This document shows, one piece after another, positions 48,115 through 58,967 of a stretch of 64,000 nucleotides of DNA. The notes below the pieces were generated by a model. That model had not been told where the DNA came from. It saw only the letters and a program-made list of their open reading frames with translations, and searched no databases. The DNA is from Lysinibacillus sp. FJAT-14745. Lineage in GTDB: Bacteria > Bacillota > Bacilli > Bacillales_A > Planococcaceae. Every line of letters begins with the position of its first letter. The stretch's first letter is position 1. The stretch covers positions 244,999 through 308,998 of the forward strand of contig NZ_LITM01000009.1 of assembly GCF_001275675.1 (NCBI RefSeq), read 5' to 3'. The translations under genes and the position numbers were made by a program.

Positions 48115-48867
48115 TATGTTTCACCCCTATTCAAGCAACAATCTTACAAGATTATTGAATCATTATCAAATAAATTGTCTGCATCCATTTACACCACGGC
48201 GTTTATGGTTCGAGATTTTAAAAAAATTTACTACATTCATAGTACAGAAACACTGACATTTACCGCAAAGTTGCTAATTATTCATCTTGACAAATTTACC
48301 AATTGTATCTTTTATTCCTATGTGCGTAACTGACTGATTCTTCAGAAACCTCTAGCGACCAGAGAACTTTCGTTTAGTCAAGCTCCCTGACTCCTCGTCA
48401 CTTCGTCACTTGATATTTGGCTTGTGACTTTACTGTTATACCCGATAGAACAAGTTACAGATTATCAAATGCGTAACTTAAATTTCTTTAAAATCTATTA
48501 CATTCGCCAGAGGCTTAACTTCATTCAGAAGAGGATGTATTTTGTTGTTCCTCATTTAGAAGAATTGAGATATCCATAAACTAAGCCTTATCTCTGAATA
48601 AAGTCAAAATTTAGCATCGTGTAAAAAGTCAAACAATACTATGTATTAGAGAAGTGTAAAGGCTTTGTCTATCCCCTTATCAAAAAAGTACTTCCTTTTG
48701 GAGGATGCTTTTTTACGGTGATAGTAGTCGTCATCTTAACAATATAATTAACTGAACTTAACCTAAAGGGGAATCTAGCTTAACCTAAACAAAAAATATG
48801 TGATAAAACAAGGCACGGTTAAATGCCGTACCTTGTTTTCATTTTTCTATCCAGTTACAAAAAAATC
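48115..48867. other. Long intergenic region clpX-tig
   Basis: About 700 nt without a supported gene. Apart from the tig terminator at 48805-48839 I see a GTCACTTCGTCACTTG direct repeat (near 48393) and a small A/T-rich hairpin TACTTCC..GGAGGATGC near 48690. Must hold the clpX promoter. Otherwise nothing recognised. Confidence 0.5.
48805..48839 (-). terminator. Terminator of tig
   Basis: AAAACAAGGTACGGCATTT paired with AAAT..CCGTGCCTTGTTTT: a strong stem about 28 nt after the tig stop. Confidence 0.9.
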
Positions 48868-50157
48868 CTATTCAGTAATTTTAGCGTTTTCTACTAAAAA
48901 TTCAACTGTTTTTTGAATTTTAATGTCGTTTTCAAGAACTGTTGTGCCGCCTAAAGCACCTGTAATTTGCTCTTTAGTCATGTTAAATTGAGCAGCCATT
49001 TTTTCTAATTCAGCTTCGATATCAGCTTCAGTAGCTTCAATTTTTTCAGCTTCAGCAATTGCTTCAAGTGTTAAAGATACACGTACACGGCTTTCTGCTT
49101 CTTCTTTCATTTGTCCACGTAAATCTTCTTCTGATTGACCTGAGAATTGGTAGTAAAGGTCTAAGTTCATACCTTGCATTTGTAAACGTTGACCAAATTC
49201 TTGTAACATACGATCAGTTTCAGAGTTGATCATGCCAGCTGGTACTTCAAATTCAGCATTTTCAGCAGCTTTTTCAACTAATTCATCACGAAGTGCTGCA
49301 TCAGATTCAGCTTGTTTTTGTTCAGCAGTTTGCTCTTTGATTTTTGCGCGTAAAGCTTCAACACCTTCAACTTCTGGGTCTAATTCTTTAGCGAATTCGT
49401 CGTTTAATTCTGGAAGAACTTTTGTTTTAACTTCTTTTACAGTTACTTTGAAAGTAGCTTCTTTACCAGCTAATTCAGCTGCATGGTATTCTTCTGGGAA
49501 AGTAACAACTACGTCTTTAGATTCACCAGATTTTACACCTGTAAGTTGCTCTTCAAAGCCAGGGATGAATGAGCCAGAACCGATTTCTAGTGGGTAGTCT
49601 TCACCTTTACCACCTTCAAATGCTTCTTCACCTACGAAACCTTCAAAGTCGATAGTAGCTGTATCGCCTTCTACGATAGCTTCATCTTCTTTAATTTCAA
49701 GCTCTGCTTTACGAGCTAATTGTTCTTGAATTTGTGCTTCTACTTCTTCATCAGTAACAGCTACTGGAAGTTTCGTAACTTCTAAACCTTTGTAGTCACC
49801 AAGTTTTGGCTCTGGTTTCACCGTTACTTGAGCAGTAAATGCGAAATCTTTACCGTGTACGAAGTTTTCTGTACCAGAAATTTCTGGGTAATCAACTGGC
49901 ATAATACCAGCTTCATCGATCGCTTTTGAATAAGATTCAGGAACGATGATTTCTAATGCATCTTGGTATAAAGATTCGATACCAAAGCGTTGTTCAAACA
50001 TTTTACGAGGCATTTTCCCTTTACGGAAACCTGGTACGTTAATTTGTTTAACAACTTTTTTGAACGCTTGGTCCATTGCTGCGTCTACTTCTGTAGCAGG
50101 TACTTCAATTGTAAGAGTACCGATATTACCTTCTTGTTTTTCCCATTTTGCTGACAT
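48868..50157 (-). CDS. tig: Trigger factor
   Basis: 429 aa. Ribosome-binding domain with [20 protein letters not shown] (signature GFRxGKxP, near 45), FKBP-type PPIase (about 160-250: [21 protein letters not shown]), and a helical C-terminal chaperone arm. Binds nascent chains at the exit tunnel. Upstream of clpX as in Bacillus, with its own terminator. Confidence 0.98.
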   Translation of the reverse strand: MSAKWEKQEGNIGTLTIEVPATEVDAAMDQAFKKVVKQINVPGFRKGKMPRKMFEQRFGIESLYQDALEIIVPESYSKAIDEAGIMPVDYPEISGTENFVHGKDFAFTAQVTVKPEPKLGDYKGLEVTKLPVAVTDEEVEAQIQEQLARKAELEIKEDEAIVEGDTATIDFEGFVGEEAFEGGKGEDYPLEIGSGSFIPGFEEQLTGVKSGESKDVVVTFPEEYHAAELAGKEATFKVTVKEVKTKVLPELNDEFAKELDPEVEGVEALRAKIKEQTAEQKQAESDAALRDELVEKAAENAEFEVPAGMINSETDRMLQEFGQRLQMQGMNLDLYYQFSGQSEEDLRGQMKEEAESRVRVSLTLEAIAEAEKIEATEADIEAELEKMAAQFNMTKEQITGALGGTTVLENDIKIQKTVEFLVENAKITE

Positions 50158-50268
50158 GTATAAATACCTCCAAATAAATGATCAAGTTTATTGTTAGACA
50201 ATTCATTCGTAACTACGATTTTGACAACCATTTTAGTATAACATAGATGCGTATAGTTTCAACTTATT

Positions 50269-51258
50269 TCATACTTCATGGAGTTCTGTTAATTTTTCTA
50301 ACATTTGTAAAAAGTCAATGATTTCATAGTTCATTTCCTGTACTTTTCCGAGCATAGATTGTACAAAGTCAATATAACTATAAGCAATATCATCGGCTTC
50401 GAATGGGCGCCATTCGAACGGATACGTTACAATAGCATGCTTCGCCATTAAATATTGTACCATTTCCAACGTTGATGGGTCTTGCTCTAATTTATTTTCA
50501 ATTATTTTTTTTACTTCCTTATATTGAGGCAACTGATTTGGTAGGACTAAATTGATAGGATTAATAATTTTTGTTTCGTTAAATTTTGAGATAGTCATCT
50601 CTATTGACACTTCTTGTTCCACTAATAAGATTAACGCTAAGCTCTGAACAAATGGATGGATTGTTGGACATTCTATAATAGCTTTCAATGCTGTTTTTAA
50701 TTGTCGTACATTCGTATCCATTAAACGATGCAGTCGAATAGATTGTTCATCTGGCGTTAATGCATTAAATTCCGAAAGTTCATATTCTTGCTCTTCTATT
50801 AATCGTTTTGCATCCTCTTTTTTTTGGAGATTCCTAGCAACCTCTTGATTCAAGCTTCTTAAACGTTCAAATTTCTCAAGCTGACCTTCCGGAAGTACAT
50901 TTTCTTCAATTAATGTCGTAATTAACGACTCTACTTGATGGTATTCCTTTAACTGCATACATACAGTAACATACAGTTCCATTACTTCCACATACAATGA
51001 CGTACCCATAGCAAACAATTGCTCACAAACACTTTTAACTTTTTCGTATGCTTTTAATTCATATAAAGCGTACGCATAGGTACTTAATGCAATTTCATCT
51101 CCAGCTTCATATAAAAATGCTTTTTCAAAGCTTGCCACAGCCTCTTCATATTGATAATTTTCCGCATACATATGTCCTTCACGTATTAATGTCTGAACAG
51201 CACCTGGAAAAACAACAATATTGTCATGTTTTATAACATGTCGTTTTCGCTTTGTCAT
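50269..51258 (-). CDS. ysoA: TPR-repeat protein (YsoA-like)
   Basis: 329 aa from ATG 51258 (AGAGGTGAG upstream); the frame opens to 51390 through repeat sequence. At least two TPR-like helical pairs at about 25-95 (MYAENYQYEEAVASFEKAFL, YALYELKAYEKVKSVCEQL), then a Glu/Lys helix and a helical C-terminal part. TPRs mediate protein contacts; the partner is unknown. Lies next to tig as YsoA does in B. subtilis. Confidence 0.85.
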   Translation of the reverse strand: MTKRKRHVIKHDNIVVFPGAVQTLIREGHMYAENYQYEEAVASFEKAFLYEAGDEIALSTYAYALYELKAYEKVKSVCEQLFAMGTSLYVEVMELYVTVCMQLKEYHQVESLITTLIEENVLPEGQLEKFERLRSLNQEVARNLQKKEDAKRLIEEQEYELSEFNALTPDEQSIRLHRLMDTNVRQLKTALKAIIECPTIHPFVQSLALILLVEQEVSIEMTISKFNETKIINPINLVLPNQLPQYKEVKKIIENKLEQDPSTLEMVQYLMAKHAIVTYPFEWRPFEADDIAYSYIDFVQSMLGKVQEMNYEIIDFLQMLEKLTELHEV

Positions 51259-51306
51259 TTTTCTCACCTCTTTACTACTATTTTTCTTATTAGTTCCTAT
51301 ATAAAT

Positions 51307-51516
51307 CATCATCATAACACGGGGGTTGATTTTTTGTATTCGACTTAGCGTTTTACAATGAGGTTCGATAAGATACCTGAGGTTGGTCAACGGAGACCGT
51401 TATTACAGGTCTGCATGTTTTAGCCTTCGTTCCTCTACTGGCTCTCACCAGGGTCTCATCTAGGACGATCCCCACCTTCATTCCAATCAACCTCATTAAG
51501 ATGGTTTACGTTTTAA
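51307..51516 (+). repeat. Interspersed repeat, decayed copy
   Basis: Keeps the flank CATCATAACACGGG, the GTTGATTT end (51326), TTTTAGCCTTCGTTCCTCTA and the tail TTCCAATCAACCTC (51481-51494). The 9-bp inner stem and the 35-nt modules are lost. Fills the gap 51259-51709. Confidence 0.7.
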
Positions 51517-51709
51517 TCAATGTCATTTTCAACTCTTCTATAAATAACGACATATACTAATTAAAAATATTCCTACTTGTTTTTTACAAAGATTATCACT
51601 ATATTATTTCATATTTTGTAATAAATTGTATTATAATTAATAATATCTTTCATTTATTACTGGCTTCGTCTGTAATTTAAGAAAAAGTTCTTCACAAGGA
51701 GTGGAATAC

Positions 51710-52177
51710 ATGCAATTAATGGATACAGTAAACGAATTTGGTAGTAGCATCTCTCCTATGTTTGAGGCACTATCAATTAAAGTTGTTTCGTTTTCAACAG
51801 CGGACGGTCCGCATCAGAAGGATTATCCGATTGAATTTGAAATACTCACACGCACAAAGATTGATTTATACACGCAAGAAGCGATCACACATATTCTAAG
51901 TATACAAGGTTATATTCCAGGCTCCATTTCAATTGGACACCAACATGAGTCACTTTTTATTATTCCCCAAAATGTACACATTGAATGCAACTATAAACTT
52001 CTAAGTATCGACAAAAAAGATATGCAACGAATCTTACAGCACTCTCAACCGAATCTTCATTATAGTGAATGGCTAATCGATGCCATTAAAAACGCAAATA
52101 TTCTTGTAGAATTAAAAACCAATCAAAATACCTTTACTGAATGGCCACTCGGTATAAAGTCAGCCGTTATATTGTAA
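51710..52177 (+). CDS. Hypothetical protein
   Basis: 155 aa, ATG at 51710 with AAGGAG upstream. No signal peptide or membrane segment; mixed alpha/beta composition with no motif I recognise. It reads SIKVVSFSTADGPHQKDYP, then ESLFIIPQNVHIECNYK. Flanked by two copies of the interspersed repeat, which mark it as a lone unit in a non-conserved segment. Coding potential looks real (good start, long frame), function unknown. Confidence 0.65.
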   Translation: MQLMDTVNEFGSSISPMFEALSIKVVSFSTADGPHQKDYPIEFEILTRTKIDLYTQEAITHILSIQGYIPGSISIGHQHESLFIIPQNVHIECNYKLLSIDKKDMQRILQHSQPNLHYSEWLIDAIKNANILVELKTNQNTFTEWPLGIKSAVIL

Positions 52178-52256
52178 CGAGGATGAGACATACTTTAATA
52201 GGTATGTCTTTTGCTGTTGTAAAACTATCGAAATTAAAGTGTAATGATACTTCGGC

Positions 52257-52560
52257 AAAACGAGGGGTTGATTTCCGTTCCGACTGAGCGCTTTGTTGTT
52301 GCTGTCGCTTCGCTTTCACACAGATAAAACAATTGCTGACACTTCGCTTTCGCGCAGATAAAACATTTGCCGCTGACGCTTCGCTTTCGCGCAGAGCAGA
52401 GCTTCCTGGGGGCGTCCGATGAGCCGCTTGGGCCTACACGATGTAGGTCACGAAGGCGTTATCACAGGACGTGATGGTTTTAGCCTTCGTTCCTCTATTG
52501 CTGATCCCCAAGGAGTCGCTCAGTCTCCACTCCAATCAACCACTTCACATAGCATATACT
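52257..52560 (+). repeat. Interspersed repeat copy B
   Basis: Head GGTTGATT-TCCGTTCC-GACTGAGCG pairs with tail CGCTCAGTC-TCCACTCC-AATCAACC (52518-52542): 8 and 9 bp around the same 8x8 loop. It carries three tandem modules of about 33-38 nt (near 52298-52395) where copy A has one. The core (CCTACACGATGTAGG, ACGAAGGCGTTATCAC) is almost identical to copy A. The rest of 52178-53019 shows nothing else. Confidence 0.88.
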
Positions 52561-53019
52561 TCTAGAGAGTCACTCAAAAATAGTAATAATTCGAACTTCT
52601 ACAATGTTTTATCTATGCAAAAGCTGAGTGTCAATGCTCACCCACAAAAAAGTGGAACAGAAACCATCCTCATAGTAATTCACAAAGATTTACTTGACCA
52701 TTTTGTTTTCCAGATCTATTAGACATTTATAAATAAGTATGTTTTTATTGTGCACTCGTTTAGTCTACCCCTTTTTGTTGCTTGTCTATCATATCAACTT
52801 TCTCTTGATTCTGGAATTCCTATTGTGAATATACCCCTATATCACTAGAAAACTTCACCAATCAACAAATATATCGTTGAAACGTTATAATAAAAATGCA
52901 TAGCTCTAAAAGCATTTTTACTATGTCTGCGCATTGTTATAGAAGTAATGACAAAGACTAGTGATCATCATTAAAAAATGCTCTAATAGAAAATTAACTT
53001 AACTTCGGGGGAATTACAT

Positions 53020-53862
53020 ATGGATATCAAAAATACCTTACAATCATTTTCCACTATGACACATTCGGCACGACAAGAATTTATGTTGCTAAAGGGCGAT
53101 TGGTTGCTACAAGAAATGTTAACGCACATCGGTTCACCGGATGCTGAATTACGCGACAAATTAATTTATCGTACTTTTATTGATATACTTAGCGACAATT
53201 TACTGAGCACCGAACAGCTACAATATTTATTTGATACTGTAACAGGCGAGGATTTTTTATATTTGAACATAGGTGAAGAATTGACAGATAGCGTCTTTAC
53301 ACGTTCATTTTCTGCTTTACTTGCAGCAGGTATTCTTGCAAAAGATGCTGAACTACTAGTTTTAAATGATGAACGTCTACAAATTTTCTTTCAAAAGATT
53401 GGCCGCTATTTATTATTAGAAAAAGATACAAGAGGTCATGTTCATGATAAAGGCTGGGCTCATAGCATTGCACATGGTGCAGATTTAGCAGCAATGACGA
53501 TTAAACATCCTAAATTTGATTTACAGCATGCGCCTTTAATCTTGCATGCATTGAAACTTGTTACTTGGAAAGATACTGTCTTTGTCAATGATGAAGAGGA
53601 ACGCTTAGTTAATATTATTGAAGCGTTACTAGCTCGTAACTACTCCGAGGAAGCATTAATAGAATTTGCTGAACAGGTATTCGATAAATTTGAAATGCAT
53701 TTAGTGACTCAAGGCTATAACGAAGCCTTTTTTAGTGGACGTACATGTACATTAAATTTAATGAAAACATTGTATTTTGCATTAAAGATGAATAACTTAG
53801 CCTTAAAACTTCAAAATACTATCTATGGACAAGTAGCAAAATGGCTAAAGCTCGGAGCTTAA
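53020..53862 (+). CDS. DUF2785-family protein
   Basis: 280 aa, all helical by composition, cytosolic. The motif GRYLLLEKDTRGHVHDKGWAHS, split around HGADLAAM, and KLVTWKDTVFVNDEEERLV mark the DUF2785 family of unknown function. Length is normal. Short spacer GGGGGAATTACAT before ATG gives a ribosome binding site. Single-gene unit ended by the terminator at 53951-53990. Confidence 0.85.
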   Translation: MDIKNTLQSFSTMTHSARQEFMLLKGDWLLQEMLTHIGSPDAELRDKLIYRTFIDILSDNLLSTEQLQYLFDTVTGEDFLYLNIGEELTDSVFTRSFSALLAAGILAKDAELLVLNDERLQIFFQKIGRYLLLEKDTRGHVHDKGWAHSIAHGADLAAMTIKHPKFDLQHAPLILHALKLVTWKDTVFVNDEEERLVNIIEALLARNYSEEALIEFAEQVFDKFEMHLVTQGYNEAFFSGRTCTLNLMKTLYFALKMNNLALKLQNTIYGQVAKWLKLGA

Positions 53863-53950
53863 AATCGATCAATTTCACCCCTAATTGCGCCGAGTGAAGA
53901 TAAATTTCACCTTCTCTCTGCTTAGAACGTTTATTTTTGTCCTTATAACC

Positions 53951-53990
53951 AAAAATAGCAAACCAAGGATATCCTTAGTTTGCTATTTTT
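53951..53990 (+). terminator. Terminator after the DUF2785 gene
   Basis: AAAAATAGCAAAC..AAGGAT paired with ATCCTT..GTTTGCTATTTTT, about 90 nt after the stop. Confidence 0.88.
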
Positions 53991-54229
53991 ACTTTTTAGA
54001 TAAAACATCCACAATACATTTTATGGAAGCTTGTAATTATATTAACATAATTAATATTAGTTTCCGAAATCCCCCTTTCCATTCATTCCTTACATTGAAA
54101 GTTTATCCTGATATATCCATAATCCTGCTTTTCGGATACTCATCTTTTTTAAAAACGCAACAAAAAAGCATTCAACACCTTAACATAACGGCGATTTTAT
54201 TACAAAATGACGTCTAAAATGTGAAATGA

Positions 54230-54704
54230 TGTTTTCACAAAAAAAACTATTTACTTAGTTAAATACAAGAAACTCAGTGTTTTCAACGTTTTAACAGTGT
54301 TTATTTAATTAAACACAAAAATACTAATATTGAAATAACGATTTTTGTTCAAAAAATGTTCAAATTCACCCCTAATTTACTATTAAAAAAATAAAAAAAT
54401 AATTTTTTTTTTTAAAAACGGGCGTATAATCCAATTTGCAACAACGACATTTGTGTCGATCGATTATGACACATTGTCTAGAAAATCGATTACACAGATT
54501 AATGATTTTGCGAACGCTTGCACTAGACCAATCAAATACTAGATTCAATGTTTCATATTGAACCATGCCATTGTAAGTATTTCTGATTATTTGATTGGTA
54601 CAACAACTAAAAGAGGTGACCTTATTACCCACTATTTATAATTTCGAATCTATACAAAAATACATGAAATTTATGAATAGCCGTTTTATAGAAAGGAGTC
54701 AAAC
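54230..54704 (+). promoter_or_regulatory. Upstream region of qoxABCD
   Basis: Nearly 500 AT-rich nt. A possible -10 TATAAT at 54424-54429 follows a T-run without a good -35. Imperfect palindromes: GTGTTTA..TAAACAC (about 54297-54316), and TGTGTC..GACACA (about 54451-54472), the latter just after the putative promoter. These may bind a regulator; identity unknown. Confidence 0.35.
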
Positions 54705-55634
54705 ATGAAGAAAAAGTTAAGCTTAATGTTTGTTGCATTTGGAGCTCTTGCAATTCTTACTGGTTGTGAACCCCTAACAGTCTTTGATCCAAAAGGGCCA
54801 AATGCCAAAACATTATCAGACACAATTATTTTATCCATTATTACAATGGCCTTTATATTACTAGTCGTGTACGTGCTTTTAGCATTTATGCTAACAAAAT
54901 ACCGTGCTTCAAAAACACCTGCCGATTATGAGCCTCCTCACGAAGAGGGTAGTCATTTACTTGAAATTACATGGACAGTTATCCCTATTATCATCGTGGC
55001 ATTCTTAGCAGTTGTTACTGTAAGATCCACGAGTACAGTAGAAGCTCAACCAGCAGGTTATGACAATAAAGAGCCACTTGTTATTTACGCATCTTCCTCT
55101 AACTGGAAATGGCATTTTAGCTATCCAGAGCAAGGAATTGAAACTGTAAACTATGTAAATATTCCTGCTGACCGTCCAATTGAGTTCAAACTTTACTCAT
55201 TCGGACCAATCACAAGTTTCTGGATTCCTCAATTAGCTGGTCAAAAATACGCGATGAGTGACATGTTAACAACTATTCACCTTGCCGCAGATGGGGTTGG
55301 TTCATACACGGGCCGTAACTCTAACTTTAGCGGTCGCGGTTTTGCTGAAATGGAATTTGAAGTGCAATCAATGACAGAAAAAGACTTCGACAAATGGGCT
55401 ACTGATGTGAAAACAAAAGAAAAACCATTAACAGAAGAAAAATTTGATGAACTATTAAAAGCAGAACACGTTGGTCGTTCAAGCTATTCATCTACACACT
55501 TAGAATTTAGACCTGCTCCAATGGAACATAGTGAACACATGAAAATGGGAGGCATGGATCATAGCGATATGAACATGTCTGAGAAAGAAATGGATCACTC
55601 TAAAATGGATCACGGAGCTACACATTCACATTAA
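54705..55634 (+). CDS. qoxA: Quinol oxidase subunit II
   Basis: 309 aa lipoprotein: LTGC at 18-21 gives a lipidated Cys21. Two membrane helices (about 42-65, 88-107), then a periplasm-side cupredoxin domain (ASSSNWKWHFSYPEQ, FGPITSFWIPQLAGQKYAMSDM) that lacks the CuA cysteines and histidines, so it is a quinol rather than a cytochrome c oxidase. The C-terminal 35 residues are rich in His and Met (MKMGGMDHSDMNMSEKEMDH). Surface-exposed; metal binding by the tail is inferred. First gene of qoxABCD, with AAAGGAG upstream. Confidence 0.92.
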   Translation: MKKKLSLMFVAFGALAILTGCEPLTVFDPKGPNAKTLSDTIILSIITMAFILLVVYVLLAFMLTKYRASKTPADYEPPHEEGSHLLEITWTVIPIIIVAFLAVVTVRSTSTVEAQPAGYDNKEPLVIYASSSNWKWHFSYPEQGIETVNYVNIPADRPIEFKLYSFGPITSFWIPQLAGQKYAMSDMLTTIHLAADGVGSYTGRNSNFSGRGFAEMEFEVQSMTEKDFDKWATDVKTKEKPLTEEKFDELLKAEHVGRSSYSSTHLEFRPAPMEHSEHMKMGGMDHSDMNMSEKEMDHSKMDHGATHSH

Positions 55635-55661
55635 TTTTCAAACCCGAAAGGAGCGCATCCA

Positions 55662-57605
55662 ATGAGTATGGAAGAAGTATTCCATCCTATGAAAGAACCG
55701 ATGATTTTAGCGGCAGCTATTAGTATCGTAGTTGGAGCAGTGGTTATCGGAGTTGGCCTTACGTATTTCAAAAAGTGGGGCTATTTCTACAAAAACTGGC
55801 TATCAACTGTTGACCATAAAAAAATCGGTATTATGTATATCGCTACAGCACTTTTGATGCTATTCCGCGGCGGTATCGATGCATTGTTAATGCGTGCACA
55901 AACGGCAGTTCCTGATAACGGACTTCTAGATGCACAACACTATAATGAGATTTTCACAACACACGGTTTAATCATGATTTTATTCATGGCTATGCCATTC
56001 GTAATTGGTTTAATGAACATTGTTATCCCACTGCAAATTGGTGCACGTGACGTTGCCTTCCCACGTCTAAATGCAGTCAGCTTCTGGTTATTTGCAGCTG
56101 GTTGCGGTTTACTAAACCTATCATTTATCATTGGTGGTTCACCTGATGCTGGTTGGACAGCTTACTTCCCACTATCTGGGACAGAATTTAGTCCATCTGT
56201 TGGGGGCAACTACTATTCTTTAGCTTTACAATTATCAGGGATTGGTACGTTAATGACTGGTGTTAACTTCATCGCAACAATCATTAAAATGCGTGCACCT
56301 GGTATGACATTAATGAAAATGCCAATGTTCACTTGGTCAATTTTAATTACAAACGTTATTATCGTATTTGCATTCCCAGTGTTAACTGTAGCACTTGCAT
56401 TAATGATGTTTGACCGTCAATTTGGTACACAATTCTTTGCCATGCAAAATGGTGGTATGGATATGCTTTGGGCCAACTTATTCTGGGTTTGGGGACATCC
56501 TGAGGTTTATATCGTTATCCTACCTGCTTTCGGTATTTTCTCTGAAATCATTGCGACATTTGCACGTAAAAACTTATACGGCTATAGATCAATGGTTATG
56601 AGTATGGTCGTTATTTCATTACTATCATTCGTAGTATGGGCCCACCACTTCTATACAATGGGTCACGGTGTAATGGTAAACAGCGTATTCTCTATTACAA
56701 CTATGGCAATCGCCGTTCCGACAGGGGTTAAAATATTTAACTGGTTGCTCACAATGAGACACGGTAAAATTCAATTTACAACTCCTATGCTTTATGCTCT
56801 TGGCTTTATTCCAATCTTCACAATTGGTGGGGTTACAGGGGTAATGTTAGCAATGGCAAGTGCTGACTATCAATATCATAATACGATGTTCTTAGTTGCC
56901 CACTTCCACTATGTATTAATTCCAGGTACAGTATTCGGTGTACTTGCAGGTTACCACTACTGGTGGCCAAAAATGTTCGGTTTCCGATTAAATGAAAAAC
57001 TAGGGAAAACTGCTTTCTGGTTTATCGCAATCAGCTTCAACGTAGCTTTCTTCCCTCTATTTATTTTAGGTTTAGATGGTTACGCTCGTCGTATGTACAC
57101 TTACTCTGCTTCAACTGGCTACGGTCCATTGAGCATGGTATCATTCATCGGTGCAATTGGTCTTGCAGTCGGCTTTGCGTTAATCGTATATAACATTTAC
57201 TACAGCTGGAAACATATGCCACGTAATGAAAAAGCAGATGTTTGGGATGGTCGTACACTAGAATGGGCTACTCATTCTCCAGTACCAGAATATAACTTTG
57301 CAGTAGTTCCAACTGTTACACGTTTAGATGAATTCTGGTTCGCGAAAAAAGAAGGTCGCGATATTACAGCAGGTAAAATTGAAAAAATTCACATGCCTAA
57401 CAACACTGGCACACCTTTCTGGATGAGTGGATTCTTCTTCCTTGCAGCATTCTTCGCTGTATTTAATCTATGGATTCCAGCCATCGTTAGTATGCTTTGT
57501 GTATTTGGCTTTATGATTCATCGTTCATTTGAAAAAGATCATGGTCGTTACATTTCAGTTGAAGAAGTTATGGCAACTGAGAAAAGTTTGAGAGGTGATA
57601 AATAA
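55662..57605 (+). CDS. qoxB: Quinol oxidase subunit I
   Basis: 647 aa. Haem-copper core with about 14 helices. Haem ligand histidine in [15 protein letters not shown], CuB and cross-link region [21 protein letters not shown] in [11 protein letters not shown], and [21 protein letters not shown]. Reduces oxygen to water while pumping protons. 27 nt after qoxA. Confidence 0.97.
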   Translation: MSMEEVFHPMKEPMILAAAISIVVGAVVIGVGLTYFKKWGYFYKNWLSTVDHKKIGIMYIATALLMLFRGGIDALLMRAQTAVPDNGLLDAQHYNEIFTTHGLIMILFMAMPFVIGLMNIVIPLQIGARDVAFPRLNAVSFWLFAAGCGLLNLSFIIGGSPDAGWTAYFPLSGTEFSPSVGGNYYSLALQLSGIGTLMTGVNFIATIIKMRAPGMTLMKMPMFTWSILITNVIIVFAFPVLTVALALMMFDRQFGTQFFAMQNGGMDMLWANLFWVWGHPEVYIVILPAFGIFSEIIATFARKNLYGYRSMVMSMVVISLLSFVVWAHHFYTMGHGVMVNSVFSITTMAIAVPTGVKIFNWLLTMRHGKIQFTTPMLYALGFIPIFTIGGVTGVMLAMASADYQYHNTMFLVAHFHYVLIPGTVFGVLAGYHYWWPKMFGFRLNEKLGKTAFWFIAISFNVAFFPLFILGLDGYARRMYTYSASTGYGPLSMVSFIGAIGLAVGFALIVYNIYYSWKHMPRNEKADVWDGRTLEWATHSPVPEYNFAVVPTVTRLDEFWFAKKEGRDITAGKIEKIHMPNNTGTPFWMSGFFFLAAFFAVFNLWIPAIVSMLCVFGFMIHRSFEKDHGRYISVEEVMATEKSLRGDK

Positions 57606-57606
57606 T

Positions 57607-58206
57607 ATGAAAATCGATTCTTCACTTCCATTAGAATATAGTACAGAGGAAAATCGCCTGAAAATTTTCGGTTTCTGGATTTTCCTTGGCGCCGAAATCG
57701 TATTATTCGCCACACTATTTACAGTGTATTTTACTCTTAATACACGTACAGGTAGTGGCCCAAGCGGCGCTGAAATTTTTGAATTAACACCAGTATTATG
57801 GGAAACATTCTTATTATTAACAAGTAGTTTCACAATTGGTCTTGGTGTTCATGCAATGCGCATTGGCAATAAAAAAGCGATGATGGCATTTTTCATCATC
57901 ACACTTCTATTAGGTCTTGGCTTCTTAGGCATTGAGATCGATGAATTTGTCACATATGTTGATGAAGGTGCCACAATTCAAACAAGTGCATTCTTATCTG
58001 CATTAATGACTTTACTTGGTACGCACGGTGCCCACGTAACATTCGGTTTCTTCTGGGGCGTTGCAATTTTAATCCAAGTAGCAGGCCGTGGCTTAAACCC
58101 ACAAACGGCTAACAAAGCGTTCATCTTCTCACTGTACTGGCACTTCCTAGACGTTGTTTGGATTTTCATCTTCAGCTTCGTCTACTTGAAAGGACTGATT
58201 AGCTGA
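57607..58206 (+). CDS. qoxC: Quinol oxidase subunit III
   Basis: 199 aa from ATG 57607 (GAGAGG upstream); the frame opens 12 nt earlier inside qoxB. Five membrane helices; conserved FWIFLGAEIVLFATLFTVY and LGTHGAHVTFGFFWG. Structural subunit of the oxidase, without cofactors. Ends on the same base where qoxD begins. Confidence 0.95.
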   Translation: MKIDSSLPLEYSTEENRLKIFGFWIFLGAEIVLFATLFTVYFTLNTRTGSGPSGAEIFELTPVLWETFLLLTSSFTIGLGVHAMRIGNKKAMMAFFIITLLLGLGFLGIEIDEFVTYVDEGATIQTSAFLSALMTLLGTHGAHVTFGFFWGVAILIQVAGRGLNPQTANKAFIFSLYWHFLDVVWIFIFSFVYLKGLIS

Positions 58207-58490
58207 TGAAGGATTTATTCCCAAAACAACATGTGATGGGCTTCGGCTTCTCACTATTACTAACAGTTGTAGCTTTAGCCGTTGTTAAATTTGATATGTC
58301 ACTTAACATGGCATTTGGTGTTTTACTAGTGACTGCTCTTGCACAAGCAACTGTACAATTATTATTATTCATGCACATCGGTGAATCTGAAGACAAGAAA
58401 ACGTTATATACAACGATTTTATACTCAGTATTCGTAGGTGTTGTTACAATCCTAGGTACATTATTCACAATGATCTGGGGCTATAATTGA
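58206..58490 (+). CDS. qoxD: Quinol oxidase subunit IV
   Basis: 94 aa with three membrane helices (about 10-28, 36-58, 70-91), the CyoD/QoxD profile, including AQATVQLLLFMHIGES. ATG overlaps the qoxC stop (ATGA type). Last gene of the operon, followed by a strong terminator. Confidence 0.95.
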   Translation: MKDLFPKQHVMGFGFSLLLTVVALAVVKFDMSLNMAFGVLLVTALAQATVQLLLFMHIGESEDKKTLYTTILYSVFVGVVTILGTLFTMIWGYN

Positions 58491-58495
58491 TAAAC

Positions 58496-58529
58496 AGAGC
58501 CGAGAAAATGACTTCATTTTCTCGGCTCT
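58496..58529 (+). terminator. Terminator of qoxABCD
   Basis: AGAGCCGAGAAAATG, 4-nt loop, CATTTTCTCGGCTCT, T-run. The rest of 58491-58967 shows no gene. Confidence 0.92.
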
Positions 58530-58967
58530 TTCTTTTGTAAGTATATTTTTTCAACATCGAAAGCAGACTCCACTCAAAAAAATTCCAGTCCTTCGAATCC
58601 CTCGAACACCACTTCCCCTGCCTTACTTATATACAAACACTAACTGTTATACTCCCTTACTCCAACGCAATACCATTAGAATCCCCTAGCGAAAAACTAA
58701 CCTACTAATAATAAGCATAATATCATAGCACCTTTGCAATACTTTAAAATAACTAACAACATATTTATGGAGCACCTCTTAATATTCGCGAACCATTTTT
58801 TTGTACTTCATAATGAGTAATAAGACTTATAAACAAAGATATGCATTGGGCATTTACTATTATTTTAATATCGAGTTGGTACTGTTTTTTTAATTAATGA
58901 AACTTTTACTTTTATACTATTGTATACTAGTAGTTGATGTTTTTACCAAGAATAGGAGATGAAAGTA

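Noticed and set aside
53885..54217. 110-codon ORF after the DUF2785 gene
   Set aside because: Spans the terminator hairpin at 53951-53990 and has no ribosome binding site.
54705..58490. Cytochrome c oxidase (cta) operon
   Set aside because: Subunit II has no CuA-binding Cys/His set and no haem c domain, which fits quinol oxidase instead.
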